A DNA stretch of 41,171 bases. It comes from Paraburkholderia sp. (GTDB lineage Bacteria; Pseudomonadota; Gammaproteobacteria; Burkholderiales; Burkholderiaceae). The position numbers and the translations under genes are program-made. Within the stretch, counting starts at the first letter, position 1, and every line of letters starts with the position of its first letter. The notes under the pieces were generated by a model that worked only from the letters and a program-made list of their open reading frames with translations, did no database searches and was not told the DNA's origin. The DNA lies in NCBI RefSeq assembly GCF_026225065.1, contig NZ_JAMFSB010000320.1, forward strand, positions 1 through 41,171, given 5' to 3'. Below, in pieces: positions 26,358 through 37,771 of this stretch.

Positions 26358-26358
26358 A

Positions 26359-26673
26359 ATGAGCAACGACATCTTCCTGCACGCCACGACCACCGAACGC
26401 GTCGCGCTGATCGAAACGCGCCTCGCCGCAGCGCTCGCGCCGATTACGTCGATCACCGTGCGCGATGACAGCGCGCAGCATGCGGGGCACGCGGGCGCCT
26501 CGGCAGGCGGTCACTTTAGTGTCACGATTGTTGCAGTTGCATTCGCCGGAAAGCCCCGCGTAGCACGGCACCGCTTGGTGTATGATGCGCTGGCCGATGC
26601 CATGCAGCGAGGCATTCACGCGCTCGCAATCACGGCCTACACGCCCGAAGAATTCGATTTGCTGTCCCGTTAG
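26359..26673 (+). CDS. BolA-family protein
   Basis: This 104-residue BolA/IbaG-type protein is expected to interact with monothiol glutaredoxins in iron-sulfur cluster handling, or to act as a stress-related regulator. IETRLAAALAPITSITVRDDS, GGHFSVTIVA and AGKPRVARHRLVYDALADAMQRGIHALAI show the conserved core, with the His of HRLVYDAL. A histidine-rich loop (QHAGHAGASAGGH) is present. It directly follows yciB and precedes the isomerase, typical of the Burkholderia order. A specific paralogue name is not assigned. Confidence 0.92.
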   Translation: MSNDIFLHATTTERVALIETRLAAALAPITSITVRDDSAQHAGHAGASAGGHFSVTIVAVAFAGKPRVARHRLVYDALADAMQRGIHALAITAYTPEEFDLLSR

Positions 26674-26683
26674 GAAACTTCCG

Positions 26684-27463
26684 ATGACCTTGAAGAAAAC
26701 CCGCCTCTGGGTATTGCTGGCCGCTTTTGCGGCTGCGCCTGTGTTTGCACAGAACATCGCCGTCGTGAACGGCACGCCGATTCCCAAAGCACGCGTCGAT
26801 GCGCTTGTCGCTCAACTCGTTCAACAGGGTCAGCAGGACTCGCCGCAGTTGCAGACAGCCGTGCGCGAAGAACTGATCAACCGCGAAATCCTGATGCAGG
26901 AAGCGGCACGCCGCGGCATCCCGAACCGCCCCGACGTCAAGGCGCAGGTCGCGGTCGCCCAGCAAACTGTCGTGTTGCGTGCGTTGATCGAAGACTTCGT
27001 GAAGAACAACCAGCCGAGCGATGCAGAAATCAAAGCACGTTATGACGCGCTCACGAAGGACGCTGGCGGCAAGGAATATCACCTTCACCACATCCTCGTG
27101 GATAACGAGGCTCAGGCCAAAGACCTGATCGCCAAGATCAAGGCAGGCGCGAGCTTCGAAGATCTCGCCAAGCAATATTCGAAGGACCCGGGATCGGGCA
27201 AGAACGGCGGTGACCTCGACTGGTCGGATCCGAAGGCGTATGTGCCTGAATTCGCGGCTGCGGCCGAGAAGCTGCAGAAAGGCCAGATGACCGACGCGCC
27301 GGTGCACACGCAATTCGGCTGGCACATCATTCGTCTCGACGACACGCGCGACACCGCGCCGCCGCCGCTCGAACAGGTGCGTCAGCAGATCGTTCAGCAG
27401 ATCCAGCAGGAAAAGCTGCAGGCGTTTGAAGAGAGTCTGCGGAAGAACGCGAAGGTGCAGTAA
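26684..27463 (+). CDS. Periplasmic parvulin-type peptidyl-prolyl isomerase
   Basis: This 259-residue protein has a signal peptide (MTLKKTRLWVLLAAFAAAPV ending in FAQN), a SurA-N/PpiD-like helical region at about 40-120, and a parvulin domain from about 125 to 225 (YHLHHILVDNEAQAKDLI, SFEDLAKQYSKDPGSGKNGG, FGWHIIRLDD). It should help outer-membrane and periplasmic proteins fold. The ATG at 26684 lies ten bases after the bolA stop, and a strong terminator follows, so it ends the operon. It is distinct from the larger PpiD-like gene at 39071. Confidence 0.92.
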   Translation: MTLKKTRLWVLLAAFAAAPVFAQNIAVVNGTPIPKARVDALVAQLVQQGQQDSPQLQTAVREELINREILMQEAARRGIPNRPDVKAQVAVAQQTVVLRALIEDFVKNNQPSDAEIKARYDALTKDAGGKEYHLHHILVDNEAQAKDLIAKIKAGASFEDLAKQYSKDPGSGKNGGDLDWSDPKAYVPEFAAAAEKLQKGQMTDAPVHTQFGWHIIRLDDTRDTAPPPLEQVRQQIVQQIQQEKLQAFEESLRKNAKVQ

Positions 27464-27552
27464 CAGGCAGCGGGGATAGCGCTGATGGGGCTCACCCCGG
27501 GGCGCTACCTACTGACTGCTCACTGGCCAGCCATACGTTTGGCTAGGCCCGC

Positions 27553-27590
27553 AAACAACAAAGCCGCCCTTGGGCGGCTTTGTTGTTTTT
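27553..27590 (+). terminator. Intrinsic terminator after the PPIase gene
   Basis: A perfect 17-bp stem (27553-27569 with 27572-27588) with a two-base loop is followed by T-rich sequence. The GC core is GCCGCCC/GGGCGGC. It should end the yciB-bolA-PPIase transcript. The A-rich left side also makes it a possible stop for purL, which reads toward it from the right. Confidence 0.9.
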
Positions 27591-27713
27591 GACGGCGACG
27601 ACTTGGGGTTCTGCAAACCTGAACATTTGCACGGTGGCCTGGCTTGCCGCGATGGCAAATTTACACCGCCGCCGCCGCGGCTTACTTTCCTCGGCCCCTT
27701 CAGCGTGTGCGCG

Positions 27714-30700
27714 TCAGCCCAGCCAGCGTCGCGCGTTCTGGAACACGCGCAGCCACGGACTAGCGTCGTTGGCGTTCCAGCCTTGCGGATGCCAGCTCAT
27801 CTGCACCGTGCGATGCACGCGCTCGGTGTGCGGCATCAGGACTGTGAAGCGGCCGTCAGGCGTCGTCACCGAGGTAATGCCGTCCGGCGAGCCGTTCGGG
27901 TTGAACGGATACTGCTCGGTCGCCTGGCCGCGGTGATCGACAAAGCGCATCGCCACCGCCGCCTTCGACGCATCGCCTTGCTGCGAGAAGTCCGCGAAAC
28001 CTTCGCCGTGCGCGACGGCCACCGGAATGCGCGAGCCTTCCATGCCGCTGAAGAACAGTGACGGCGACTGCTGCACTTCGACCAGCGAGAAGCGCGCCTC
28101 GAATTTCTCCGACTTGTTGCGCGTGAACTTCGGCCATGCCTCGGCACCCGGGATCATCGACGCAAGGCTGCTCATCATCTGGCAACCGTTGCAGATGCCG
28201 AGTGCAAACGTGTCCTTGCGGGCAAAGAAGGCGGCGAACATGTCGGCCAGTTGTGCGTTGAAGCGGATGGTCTTCGCCCAGCCCTCGCCTGCACCCAGCA
28301 CGTCGCCGTACGAGAAGCCGCCGCACGCCACTGCGCCAGCGAAATCGGCGAGTGTTGCGCGGCCCGCCAGCAGATCGCTCATGTGCACGTCGTAGGCGTC
28401 GAAACCGGCGCGGTCGAATGCATATGCGGTTTCAAGGTGCGAGTTGACGCCCTGCTCGCGCAGGATTGCCACGCGCGGGCGAGCGCCTTTGCCAACGCCC
28501 CGAAGGAGGTCCCCTTGGGGGATGAACGGCGCGGCTACGTCTTCCGCCGGGTCGAAGCTCAGTTGCGGCGTGATGCCCGGATCAGCGGCATCGAGCAGCG
28601 CGTCGTACTCGGCATCGGCACAAGCCGGGTTGTCGCGCAGACGCGAAATGCGCCAGCTCACTTCGCTCCATGCACGATGCAGTTCCGTGCGCGGCGCTTC
28701 GTAGATCTTCTTCGCGTCGCGATAGATTTCGATCGTGTCGCGTTCGTTGAGCTTGCCGATCACGTGCGAGCATGCCGACAGGCCATGTTCGCGCAGCGAC
28801 GCCAGCACCGCATCGCGATCCTGCGCACGCACCTGAATCACCGCGCCCAGCTCCTCGTTGAAGAGCCCGCGAATCGTGCGGTCTTCGCGGCGTCCGCTGG
28901 TCTGCTTGGCCCAGTCTTTAGCGTCGCCGTAGTCAAATTCATGATTCGGATCGAGCGTCAACATGTCGACATTCAGCGACACACCCACGTGACCCGCAAA
29001 CGCCATTTCACAAACCGTCGCCCACAAACCGCCGTCCGAGCGGTCGTGGTAAGCGAGCAGCTTGCCGTCGCTATTCAGCGCCTGGATGGCGGCGAAGAAA
29101 CGCTTCAGGTCTTCGGCGTCGTCGACATCCGGCGTCGTGTCTCCGACCTGCTGCGTCACCTGCGCGAGGATACTGCCGCCGAGGCGATTCTTGCCGCGGC
29201 CCAGGTCGATCGCAATCAGCACGGAGTCGCCCGCTTCGTCGACACGGCGCAGTTGCGGCGTCAGATGGCCGCGCACGTCTTCGACCGGCGCGAACGCAGA
29301 GATGATCAGCGAAACCGGCGCGACCACTTCCTTCGCCACGCCCCGGTCGTCCCATTTGGTGCGCATTGACAGCGAGTCTTTGCCCACCGGAATGCTAATG
29401 CCAAGCGCCGGGCACAGTTCCATGCCGATCGCCTTGACCGTGTCGTACAGCGCCGCGTCTTCGCCCGGGGCGCCGCAAGCAGCCATCCAGTTTGCGGACA
29501 GTTTCAGTTTGTCGAGCGACGCAATCGGCGCCGCCGCGATGTTCGTCACGGCCTCGCCGACTGCCATACGGCCCGACGCCGGCGGATTGATCACGGCGAG
29601 CGGCGTACGCTCGGCCATCGTCATGGCTTCGCCGCGGTAGCCGGCGTAGTCCATCGTGGTGATCGCCACGTCGGCAACCGGCACCTGCCACGGACCAACC
29701 ATCTGGTCGCGCGCGGTCGTCCCGCCCACCGATCGGTCGCCGATCGTAATGAGGAACGACTTGCTCGCCACCGTCGGGTGACGCAGCACGCTCACCGCTA
29801 CTTCGGACAGGTTAATGCCGGTGACATCCACCGGCAGCAGCGTGGTCTCGACATGCTTGACGTCGCGATGCATACGCGGTGCCTTGCCGAGCAGCACTTC
29901 CATCGGCATATCGACCGGCTGATGCGCGTTGTCGTTTTTCTCTTCGGTGTCGATCAGCTTCAACTGACGTTCGTTCGTTGCTGTGCCGATCACCGCGAAC
30001 GGGCAGCGCTCGCGCTCGCAGATTGCCTCGAATTCCGGCAGATCGGCAGGAGCAATCGCCAGCACATAGCGCTCTTGCGCTTCGTTCGACCAGATCTCGC
30101 GCGGCGACAGACCGCTCTCTTCGAGCTGGATCTTGCGCAGCTCGAAAATCGCGCCCTTGCTAGCGCCGTCCACCACTTCCGGGAAGGCATTGGACAGACC
30201 ACCCGCACCCACGTCGTGAATGCTCAGAATCGGATTCTTTTCGCCAAGCTGCCAGCAGGCATTGATGACTTCCTGAGCGCGCCGCTCGATTTCCGGGTTG
30301 CCGCGCTGCACGGAGTCGAAGTCGAGCTCAGCGGTATTGGTACCGGTTGCCATCGAGCTGGCGGCGCCGCCGCCCATGCCGATGCGCATACCCGGGCCGC
30401 CGATCTGGATCAGCAGCGAGCCTTCCGGCAAGTCGTGCTTGTGCGTATGCTGATCGGAGATATTGCCGATGCCGCCCGCGATCATGATCGGTTTGTGATA
30501 GCCGCGCACGGTGCCCGCGACGTTCTGCTCGTAAGTGCGGAAGTAGCCACCCAGGTTCGGCCGGCCAAATTCGTTGTTGAACGCGGCGCCACCGAGCGGA
30601 CCGTCGATCATGATCTGCAGCGGCGAAGCGATGCGGTCCGGGCGGCCATAGGTTTGTTGCTCGTCGGCCGGATTGCGGTAGCCGACCGGCTGCACGGCGT

Positions 30701-31811
30701 CACGAGCGTTTTCCCATGCTTCGCGCGCATCCGGCAAGTCGAGGTTCGATACGGTGAAGCCCGCGAGGCCGGCCTTCGGACGCGCGCCGCGGCCGGTTGC
30801 GCCTTCGTCGCGGATTTCGCCGCCCGCGCCGGTCGCAGCACCCGGGAACGGCGAGATCGCGGTCGGGTGGTTGTGCGTTTCCACCTTCATCAGCGTGTGC
30901 GTCAGTTCGACGTGGCGCCCATAGTGCTCAGCCAGCTCGCCTTCAGCCGCCGGCTTGCGCGGGAACCAGCGCTCGGCCTGACCGCCAGCCATGATCGCCG
31001 AGTTGTCCGAGTACGCGACGATGGTGCCATGCGGATTGAGCTTCTCGGTATTGCGGATCATGTTGAATAGCGAGATGTCCTGCTTCTCGCCGTCGATGGT
31101 CCACTCCGCATTGAAAATCTTGTGGCGGCAGTGCTCGCTGTTGGCCTGCGCGAACATCATCAGTTCGACGTCGGTCGGGTTGCGGCCGAGCGTCGTGAAG
31201 GCGTCGACCAGATACTCGATTTCGTCTTCGGCGAGCGCGAGGCCCAGTTCCCGGTTGGCCGTTTCCAGTGCACCGCGGCCATGACCCAGCACGTCGACGG
31301 TTTGCAGCGGCTTGGCCGGCAGCTCGTCGAACAGATGCATGGCGTGATCGCGCGACGGCGCCACGCTTTCAGTCATGCGGTCGTGCAGCGCGGCGGCGAC
31401 AGCCTCGCGCGCTTCGTCGGACAGCGTCTTCTTGCCCAGCAGGCCGCTCTTGAGCGTCACCGTGTATTCGACGCCGCGCTCGATACGACGCAGTTGCGTC
31501 AAGCCGCAATGGTGCGCAATGTCCGTTGCCTTGCTGGCCCACGGCGACACCGTGCCGAAACGGGGCACCACGAGAAAGGTCTCGCTGTTGGCACGTTCTT
31601 TGGCCTCGACGAACGGATCGCCGTAGTGCATTAGCGCTTCGATCTTCGCGCTGTCTTCAGCCGTCAGCGGTACCTGCGCGTTGACGAAGTGCAGATATTG
31701 GCCGTGCACGCCGGTGATGTTGGCGTCGATGCGCGTAAGCGTCTCGAGCAGGCGGGTTTGACGGAAATCGGAGAGGGCCGAAGCGCCGGGGAAACACGAG
31801 AAGTGGGCCAT
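27714..31811 (-). CDS. purL: Phosphoribosylformylglycinamidine synthase (large one-chain form)
   Basis: This 1,365-residue enzyme makes FGAM from FGAR, ATP and glutamine in de novo purine synthesis. The domain order is complete: N-terminal PurS-like part and linker, the AIRS-type ATP-binding halves (for example [21 protein letters not shown] and the [11 protein letters not shown] loop), and a C-terminal class I glutaminase with nucleophile Cys in [12 protein letters not shown] and the His/Glu region in [16 protein letters not shown]. The frame is open to 32123, but [18 protein letters not shown] from 31811 is the family's usual start; the 104 extra residues are Arg/Ala-rich and overlap the divergent oxidoreductase. 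No clear ribosome-binding site is seen. Confidence 0.96.
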   Translation of the reverse strand: MAHFSCFPGASALSDFRQTRLLETLTRIDANITGVHGQYLHFVNAQVPLTAEDSAKIEALMHYGDPFVEAKERANSETFLVVPRFGTVSPWASKATDIAHHCGLTQLRRIERGVEYTVTLKSGLLGKKTLSDEAREAVAAALHDRMTESVAPSRDHAMHLFDELPAKPLQTVDVLGHGRGALETANRELGLALAEDEIEYLVDAFTTLGRNPTDVELMMFAQANSEHCRHKIFNAEWTIDGEKQDISLFNMIRNTEKLNPHGTIVAYSDNSAIMAGGQAERWFPRKPAAEGELAEHYGRHVELTHTLMKVETHNHPTAISPFPGAATGAGGEIRDEGATGRGARPKAGLAGFTVSNLDLPDAREAWENARDAVQPVGYRNPADEQQTYGRPDRIASPLQIMIDGPLGGAAFNNEFGRPNLGGYFRTYEQNVAGTVRGYHKPIMIAGGIGNISDQHTHKHDLPEGSLLIQIGGPGMRIGMGGGAASSMATGTNTAELDFDSVQRGNPEIERRAQEVINACWQLGEKNPILSIHDVGAGGLSNAFPEVVDGASKGAIFELRKIQLEESGLSPREIWSNEAQERYVLAIAPADLPEFEAICERERCPFAVIGTATNERQLKLIDTEEKNDNAHQPVDMPMEVLLGKAPRMHRDVKHVETTLLPVDVTGINLSEVAVSVLRHPTVASKSFLITIGDRSVGGTTARDQMVGPWQVPVADVAITTMDYAGYRGEAMTMAERTPLAVINPPASGRMAVGEAVTNIAAAPIASLDKLKLSANWMAACGAPGEDAALYDTVKAIGMELCPALGISIPVGKDSLSMRTKWDDRGVAKEVVAPVSLIISAFAPVEDVRGHLTPQLRRVDEAGDSVLIAIDLGRGKNRLGGSILAQVTQQVGDTTPDVDDAEDLKRFFAAIQALNSDGKLLAYHDRSDGGLWATVCEMAFAGHVGVSLNVDMLTLDPNHEFDYGDAKDWAKQTSGRREDRTIRGLFNEELGAVIQVRAQDRDAVLASLREHGLSACSHVIGKLNERDTIEIYRDAKKIYEAPRTELHRAWSEVSWRISRLRDNPACADAEYDALLDAADPGITPQLSFDPAEDVAAPFIPQGDLLRGVGKGARPRVAILREQGVNSHLETAYAFDRAGFDAYDVHMSDLLAGRATLADFAGAVACGGFSYGDVLGAGEGWAKTIRFNAQLADMFAAFFARKDTFALGICNGCQMMSSLASMIPGAEAWPKFTRNKSEKFEARFSLVEVQQSPSLFFSGMEGSRIPVAVAHGEGFADFSQQGDASKAAVAMRFVDHRGQATEQYPFNPNGSPDGITSVTTPDGRFTVLMPHTERVHRTVQMSWHPQGWNANDASPWLRVFQNARRWLG

Positions 31812-32125
31812 GGACTTGACGTTGCGTCGATGAGTCGCGCATGCAGGCGACGTGAGGCGAAAGAGAAGTCCGAGATTATACCCCGGGAAGACCCGCGAGC
31901 GCCCCTGCCGGAAGCGTCCAGGCGGCGCGTGCGTGCGGTTTTGGCACGCGTTGGGACGCGCGGCCGGTCGAATTCCCGATCCTCGGACGCCTGCGCGTCT
32001 GATGCGATTGACTGCTATCATTCGGCGTTTCACCAGATCGGCGCAGCGGTCCTTTGCACGCGCCGCATGCCACGCATACGGGGAACGCCAGCCAGTCCGC
32101 GTTCCACCGGAAAATCGAAGCAAAC
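31812..32125. promoter_or_regulatory. Divergent intergenic region between purL and the FAD oxidoreductase
   Basis: This 314-base gap must hold both promoters. TTGACT (32007-32012) and TATCAT (32014-32019) are present but too close together to be one promoter. No purine riboswitch-like structure or clear regulator palindrome was recognised. Open frames crossing it are Arg-rich and treated as noncoding. Confidence 0.5.
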
Positions 32126-33427
32126 ATGGATGTCATCGTCATTGGCGGCGGAATTGTGGGCGTCTCCACCGCTTATCAGTTGCGCGCCGCAGGTCACCGG
32201 GTCTGCGTAGTCGAACGCTTTGCGACCGTCGCGCAGGGCGCGACCTACGGCCATGGCGGCACCGTACTGCCGACGCCGCTCGACGTCTGGTTCGGGCCGA
32301 CTTTCATGCAGAGCCGCCAGGCCGCCAAAAACGGCGTCATCCGCAAGACCGGCTTCAACGGCGGCGCCCGCCTGTTCGAGCGGCAACTGGCCGCGTGGCA
32401 GGAACCGCAGGCCTTCAGCCGGCAATACGGGCTGCTGCGTCCGCTGATCGAGGCATCGCGCGAGGCGATGGCCGATATGGAAGCGCGCTTCGGGCTCGAA
32501 TTCGAACAGACCGAGGGCGTGCTGTACCTCACGCGCTCGGCGCAGGAGTGGGATCTGACCCAGTCGGCGCTGGAATTGCTGCGCCAGTATGAAGTGCCGC
32601 ACCATGTGATGACGCCAGCCGAGTGCGCGGCGTACGAGCATTCGGTGCCGACCGATCCCGAGTTCGCAGGCGGTGTGTTGTTCGATCAGGAGCGCACGGC
32701 GAACTGCCCGCTCTTCACCAAGCTCATCAAGCAGACGCTCGATACCGAGGGCGGTGTGCAGTTCATGCTGAACCGGGAGGTCGATGCCATCCGGCTCGAT
32801 GGGGCACAGGCGGCGGTCGAACTGGCGCCGCGGCTTGGCGAAGTCACTTCGTCGCGTGAAGTCGACGTGATCAACGCCGACGCTATCGTGGTCGCGGCCG
32901 GCACCGGGTCGGTGCCGCTGCTCGAGCGGCTCGGTCTGCGAGTGCCCTTGCATCCGCTGCGGCTGCATACGCTGTCCGCGCCGATCGCTCACGAAGAATG
33001 CGTGCCGCACGTGGCGATCGTCGACGCAGTGAAGCGCATCACCGTCACGCGGATGAACCACCGGCTGCGCATCGCCGGCGGCGCGGTGCTGCAAGGCGCA
33101 GGACAGACCGACAAACCGCTGTCCGAAGCGGTCACCAAGGACGCTTTGGCTCTGCTCGGTCAAGCCACGCACGACTGGATTCCGGGCGCGGCCAAGATCT
33201 CGGCGGCGCTGTCGTGGGACGGCCTCAAGCTGCTCTCGCCGGATGGCCTGCCGATGGTCGGCAATGCATTGCATCCGCGTCTGTTCGTCAACGTGGGGCA
33301 CGGACCAGCAGGTTGGGGACTCGCCTGCGGGGCCGCGAAACTGGTGGCGGATCTGATCGGCGGCAGCGCGCCCGAACTGCCGGCGGATACGCTTGCCGCG
33401 TTACGGCCGGAGCGGTTTCGGTACTGA
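32126..33427 (+). CDS. FAD-dependent oxidoreductase, D-amino-acid dehydrogenase (DadA)-like
   Basis: This 433-residue flavoprotein starts [19 protein letters not shown], a DAO-family GxGxxG motif that binds FAD, and continues with [22 protein letters not shown]. The C-terminal part [30 protein letters not shown] is a DadA-like FAD-binding signature. Length equals DadA (about 430). It should oxidise D-amino acids, passing electrons to quinone. The usual alanine racemase partner (dadX) is not adjacent, so the substrate could differ. The ATG at 32126 is supported by the glycine motif directly following. Confidence 0.87.
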   Translation: MDVIVIGGGIVGVSTAYQLRAAGHRVCVVERFATVAQGATYGHGGTVLPTPLDVWFGPTFMQSRQAAKNGVIRKTGFNGGARLFERQLAAWQEPQAFSRQYGLLRPLIEASREAMADMEARFGLEFEQTEGVLYLTRSAQEWDLTQSALELLRQYEVPHHVMTPAECAAYEHSVPTDPEFAGGVLFDQERTANCPLFTKLIKQTLDTEGGVQFMLNREVDAIRLDGAQAAVELAPRLGEVTSSREVDVINADAIVVAAGTGSVPLLERLGLRVPLHPLRLHTLSAPIAHEECVPHVAIVDAVKRITVTRMNHRLRIAGGAVLQGAGQTDKPLSEAVTKDALALLGQATHDWIPGAAKISAALSWDGLKLLSPDGLPMVGNALHPRLFVNVGHGPAGWGLACGAAKLVADLIGGSAPELPADTLAALRPERFRY

Positions 33428-33515
33428 GGCTGAGGCAGCCTGAGGAGTCCTCGGGCGCCATCGCGCAACGAAACCTGGCCGAACAGTTCCACCCCCTACG
33501 TGCATTCGCACTACC

Positions 33516-35153
33516 ATGACGGTTCCGTGCCCGCCCGGGCCACCGCTTGACGCCGCCATGAACGAAGCCGCATCTGTCAGTCCCACCAATCCTTCCGACC
33601 TGTCCGGCCTGATTGACACGCACGACCGACCGCTCGCGCTTCTGAGCGTCGCCGATTTGCGTGCGCTCGAAGTCAGCGCCGCGGCTACGCTGCCGCCCCA
33701 CGAACTGATGGCACGCGCCGGCCGTGCCGCCGCGCTGTTCCTGACCGGGCAGATCGCGTCGGCGCGCTCGAACGGTTCTGCCGCGACGGTCTGGATCGTC
33801 GCGGGTCCTGGCAACAACGGCGGGGACGCGTTGGTGGTCGCCACCGAGTTGCATATCGCGGGCGTCGCGGTCGAAGTCTGCATGCCCGTCGAAGTCAAAC
33901 CGGAAGACGCCCGCTGGGCGCTCGGCGAGGCGCGCGCGGCAGGCGTGCCGATCGGCACGTCGGCGCCGGACTCGTTCGAGCGCTTCGGCTGGCTGGTCGA
34001 CGGCATGTTCGGGATCGGCCTGACCAGGCCGCTCGAAGGCGTCTTCGCCACGCTCGCTCAGCAGTTGTCACAGCGCGCGAAGCGGCAAGGCCGGGTGCTG
34101 GCGCTCGATGTGCCGAGCGGCCTCGATAGCGAAACAGGCAACGTGGTCGGCTCCGGCACGGGCGTGCGAGCCACGCACACGGTAACGTTCATCGGCGCCA
34201 AGCCGGGCCTCTTCATGGCTTCGGGGCGCGATCTGGCCGGCGCGGTAACCGTCGCGCCGATCGGCCTCGACACGGCGGCCGCTGCCCCTCGTACCGGCGG
34301 CGTGCAACTCAATGCCCCGGCGCTATTCGCGCCGTTCCTGCCGTCGCGCGATTTCTCGACCAACAAGGGCTCGTTCGGCAGCCTCGCCGTGGTAGGCGGC
34401 GACACCGGCATGTGCGGCGCGCCGATTCTTGCGGCTCGCGCAGCGCTTCACTGCGGCGCCGGGAAAATTCACGTGGCACTGCTTGGCGCGGGCGCCCCGC
34501 CCTACGATCCGCCGCATCCCGAGCTGATGCTGCACGCCATCGACGATCTGCCGCTCGACAAGATGGACGCGCTGGCGATCGGCTGCGGCATGGGTCATCG
34601 GGACCGCGCGACCCAGGCACTGCACGATGTGCTGCCGCTCGACGCCCCTAAACTGCTGGACGCGGACGCGTTGAACCTGGTCTCAAAGGATCCTGCGCTT
34701 GCCGCAAAAGTCGCCGCCCGTGGTGCAAAGGGCGATCCCTGCGTGCTGACGCCGCACCCGCTCGAGGCGGCGCGGCTGCTCGGCTGCGACGTCCCCACCG
34801 TGCAGCGCGACCGGCTGGCTGCCGCGCGCGCGCTGACCGCGCGCTTCGCCTGCGTCATCGTGCTGAAAGGTACGGGCACGGTCGTTGGCGCGCCGGACGG
34901 TCGGCTCGCGGTTAATCCGACCGGCAACGCCGCGCTGGCGACAGGCGGCACCGGCGACGTGCTCGGCGGCATCATCGGCGCAATGTTGGCCCAGCGCTTG
35001 CCGCCGTACGAGGCGGCACTCGCAGGCGTGTATCTGCATGGCCTCGCCGCCGACACGCTGACAGCCCAGGGCGACGGCCCCGCCGGTTTGACGGCCGGCG
35101 AACTGGCGCCGATGGTACGCAAACTGCTGAACCGGATGTTCTATCCAGCCTGA
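33516..35153 (+). CDS. nnr: Bifunctional NAD(P)H-hydrate epimerase / ADP-dependent dehydratase
   Basis: This 545-residue protein repairs hydrated NADH and NADPH. The N-terminal YjeF-type epimerase half has AGPGNNGGDALVVA at 96-109. The C-terminal ribokinase-like dehydratase half has KGSFGSLAVVGGDTGMCGAP near 287-306, LTPHPLEAARLLG and ATGGTGDVLGGIIG with the catalytic Asp. ATG at 33516 and ATG at 33558 (MNEAASVSP) are both possible; no ribosome-binding site settles it. It sits between the FAD oxidoreductase and pgi on the same strand. Confidence 0.94.
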   Translation: MTVPCPPGPPLDAAMNEAASVSPTNPSDLSGLIDTHDRPLALLSVADLRALEVSAAATLPPHELMARAGRAAALFLTGQIASARSNGSAATVWIVAGPGNNGGDALVVATELHIAGVAVEVCMPVEVKPEDARWALGEARAAGVPIGTSAPDSFERFGWLVDGMFGIGLTRPLEGVFATLAQQLSQRAKRQGRVLALDVPSGLDSETGNVVGSGTGVRATHTVTFIGAKPGLFMASGRDLAGAVTVAPIGLDTAAAAPRTGGVQLNAPALFAPFLPSRDFSTNKGSFGSLAVVGGDTGMCGAPILAARAALHCGAGKIHVALLGAGAPPYDPPHPELMLHAIDDLPLDKMDALAIGCGMGHRDRATQALHDVLPLDAPKLLDADALNLVSKDPALAAKVAARGAKGDPCVLTPHPLEAARLLGCDVPTVQRDRLAAARALTARFACVIVLKGTGTVVGAPDGRLAVNPTGNAALATGGTGDVLGGIIGAMLAQRLPPYEAALAGVYLHGLAADTLTAQGDGPAGLTAGELAPMVRKLLNRMFYPA

Positions 35154-35412
35154 ACAGCCTGACGCGGAAATCGAATTTGACCTTGATGGGCTCGGGCAGT
35201 GGGCGACGCTCGTTCCGCCCCGATCCCGCTATCTGAACCCGATGTCCAACTGCCTGCCCGCTTCCCGTCAAGGCCGCTATACTGAAGTACTGCGCTGTCA
35301 GGCCGGGAACCGTTGCGAACCCGCAGCTCCGACAGCGCGCCAGAGCATCCCACCGGCTGCGCCTAGCGCGCACTGCCTTTCTTTCGTGCCCCTTCGTTAG
35401 ACGGACGATCTC

Positions 35413-37035
35413 ATGACGTTGAACACGCTCCCCGCCTGGTCCTCGCTGCAAGCCCATTACGACAAGATCCGCAATGAGCATATGCGCGACTGGTTCGCCC
35501 CCGCGAACGATCCCGCTCCCACCCGTGCCGAACGCTTCGCCTACGCAGGCGGCGGACTCACGGCCGATTTCTCGAAACACCGCATCAAGGACGAAACCCT
35601 CAAGCTGCTCGTGCAGGTGGCCCGTGAAGCGGGCGTCGAGAAACGCCGCGACGCCATGTTTGCCGGCGAGATCGTCAACCCGACGGAAGGCCGCGCCGTG
35701 CTGCACACGGCGCTGCGAGCCTCCGATCCGAAGGCGCCGTTCCATGCCGAAGTCGCGGCCGAACGCGCCAAGATGGCGGCGTTTGCCGACAAGATTCGCA
35801 GCGGCGAATGGACGGGCTATACCGGTAAGCGGATTCGCTATGTCGTGAATATCGGTATCGGCGGCTCGGATCTCGGTCCCAAGATGGTCACGAATGCGCT
35901 GCATCACCTCGCCTCGCCGGAGATCACCAGCCACTTCGTGTCGAACGTCGACGGTGCCGATCTCTACCGCGTCATGCAGGAGATCGACCCGGAAGAGACA
36001 CTCGCCATCATCGTCTCGAAGACCTTCACCACGCTCGAAACCATGACCAACGCGCGCTCGCTGCGCGATTGGTTCATCGAGAAAGGCTGCCCGGAAAACG
36101 CGCTCGCGAAGCACTTCGTCGGCGTGTCGGCCAACACGGCTGAAGTCGTCAAGTTCGGCATCGCCAAAGAGAACGTCTTCCAGATGTGGGACTGGGTGGG
36201 CGGCCGCTATTCGCTGTGGTCGGCCGTCGGCCTCTCGATCATGATCTCGATCGGACCGAAGCAGTTCGACGAACTGCTCGCCGGCGCGGACGACATGGAC
36301 AAGCACTTCCGCGAGGCGCCGCTCGAGCGCAACCTGCCGGTGCTGCTTGGGATGATCGGCATCTGGTATCGCAACTTCTTCGGATCGCAAAGCTACCTGG
36401 TCGCGCCGTATTCCGAGGCGATGCATTACCTGCCGTCGTATCTTCAGCAACTGGAGATGGAAAGCAACGGCAAGTCAGCACGTCTCGATGGCGCGATGGT
36501 CGACTATCCGACTTCAGCCGTCACGTGGGGCGAGCCGGGCACGAACGGCCAGCACGCATTTTTTCAGATGCTGCACCAGGGCCCGACGATCGTACCGATC
36601 GACTTCATCGCCGTGCTCACGCCCGAGCATCCGCTGGCGAGCCATCATCCGAAGCTGCTGGCAAACTGCTTCGCACAAAGCGAAGCGTTGATGCTCGGCC
36701 GTACGCTCGAGGAAGCGAAGAAGGTAGCGGGTCCGGACAAGCCGGAACTGGCGCCGCATCTGATGTTCCCGGGCAACCGTCCGTCGAGCACGATTATCCT
36801 GGAGGCGCTGACCGCGCGTTCGCTCGGCGCACTGATCGCGCTTTACGAGCACAAGGTACTCGTGCAGGGCACGGTATGGAACATCAACTCGTTCGATCAA
36901 TGGGGCGTCGAGCTGGGCAAGATTCTCGGCAAGGTGGTGGAAGCCGATCTGACCTCAGCGAGCGTCGATCCGGCGAAGCACGATTCGTCGACCTCGGGAT
37001 TGATCGCACGCGCTCGGGCAGCTTTGAAGCGTTGA
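35413..37035 (+). CDS. pgi: Glucose-6-phosphate isomerase
   Basis: This 540-residue enzyme interconverts glucose-6-phosphate and fructose-6-phosphate. Family signatures are [41 protein letters not shown] and the region [15 protein letters not shown] with the catalytic histidine; the glutamate-containing loop and the lysine near [14 protein letters not shown] are present. About 260 bases precede it. That gap holds no gene, and the promoter is expected there, but no clear boxes were found. It converges on the ATPase gene. Confidence 0.96.
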   Translation: MTLNTLPAWSSLQAHYDKIRNEHMRDWFAPANDPAPTRAERFAYAGGGLTADFSKHRIKDETLKLLVQVAREAGVEKRRDAMFAGEIVNPTEGRAVLHTALRASDPKAPFHAEVAAERAKMAAFADKIRSGEWTGYTGKRIRYVVNIGIGGSDLGPKMVTNALHHLASPEITSHFVSNVDGADLYRVMQEIDPEETLAIIVSKTFTTLETMTNARSLRDWFIEKGCPENALAKHFVGVSANTAEVVKFGIAKENVFQMWDWVGGRYSLWSAVGLSIMISIGPKQFDELLAGADDMDKHFREAPLERNLPVLLGMIGIWYRNFFGSQSYLVAPYSEAMHYLPSYLQQLEMESNGKSARLDGAMVDYPTSAVTWGEPGTNGQHAFFQMLHQGPTIVPIDFIAVLTPEHPLASHHPKLLANCFAQSEALMLGRTLEEAKKVAGPDKPELAPHLMFPGNRPSSTIILEALTARSLGALIALYEHKVLVQGTVWNINSFDQWGVELGKILGKVVEADLTSASVDPAKHDSSTSGLIARARAALKR

Positions 37036-37084
37036 GTATGTGAACCGCGCGCGGGGTCGGTGTCGGGGCAGGGCAGGCAGCGTC

Positions 37085-37771
37085 TCAGGCGAGGCGCCCT
37101 GCCTCGATCGTCACCGTGGTATCGCAACGGCGCGCGAGTTCGATATCGTGCGTGACGAGGATCAGCGTCGCGCCGTTGGCCCTGTTCATCTCGAACATCA
37201 GATCGATCACCGCGTGGCCCGTGGCTGCGTCGAGGCTGCCGGTCGGTTCGTCAGCAAAGAGAATAGCCGGATGCGTCACGAACGCGCGCGCCAACGCAAC
37301 GCGCTGCTGCTCACCTCCCGACAGCAGCTTGGGATAGTGACGCGTACGCTGCCCCAGCCCCACCTGTTCGAGCAAGCCGCGCGCCCTCGCCGCCGCATCG
37401 CGTGAGCTGATACCGCCTTGCAACTCGAGCGGCAAAGTCACATTCTCGAGCGCCGTCAGATGCGGCATCAACTGGAAAGACTGGAATACGAAGCCGACCG
37501 AGCCATTGCGCAATGCGGCGCGCTCGTCCTCGCTCAACTCGGCGATCTCTTGACCGAGCAGCCGAACCGACCCCGAGGTCGCACTGTCCAATCCTGCAAG
37601 CAGACCGAGCAGCGTAGACTTGCCGGACCCGGATGCGCCGACAATCGCAACGCTACTGCCGCCCTCGATGGAAAGATCGATATGATCGAGAATCGTCAGT
37701 TCGCCCGTCGCATCCTTAACCCTCTTGCACAATCCCCGCACTTCGATGACTGGATCAGTTTTCTTTTGCAT
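37085..37771 (-). CDS. ABC transporter ATPase, LolD/YbbA-like
   Basis: This 228-residue ATPase has all nucleotide-binding motifs: Walker A GASGSGKST, Q-loop FVFQSFQLMPHLTALENV, signature LSGGEQQRVALARA, Walker B ILFADEPTGSLD and switch LVTHD. It fits the MacB/LolD/YbbA group, which works with FtsX-like permeases. In E. coli, ybbA is followed by the permease ybbP and is divergent from tesA. Here the tesA-like neighbour is kept but no permease follows; the next gene is the convergent pgi. The frame can open at 38011 (TTG), but ATG 37771 gives a normal start. That ATG overlaps the opposite ATG of the esterase. Confidence 0.9.
   Translation of the reverse strand: MQKKTDPVIEVRGLCKRVKDATGELTILDHIDLSIEGGSSVAIVGASGSGKSTLLGLLAGLDSATSGSVRLLGQEIAELSEDERAALRNGSVGFVFQSFQLMPHLTALENVTLPLELQGGISSRDAAARARGLLEQVGLGQRTRHYPKLLSGGEQQRVALARAFVTHPAILFADEPTGSLDAATGHAVIDLMFEMNRANGATLILVTHDIELARRCDTTVTIEAGRLA

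Noticed and set aside
31812..32123. N-terminal extension of PurL by 104 residues
   Set aside because: The extension is Arg/Ala-rich, overlaps the divergent gene's region, and the family starts at MAHFSCFPG.
32030..33301. A 423-codon minus-strand frame
   Set aside because: It is antisense to the FAD oxidoreductase, whose FAD motifs are clear.
34972..36450. A 492-codon minus-strand frame
   Set aside because: It is antisense to pgi and the NAD(P)HX repair gene, both well supported.
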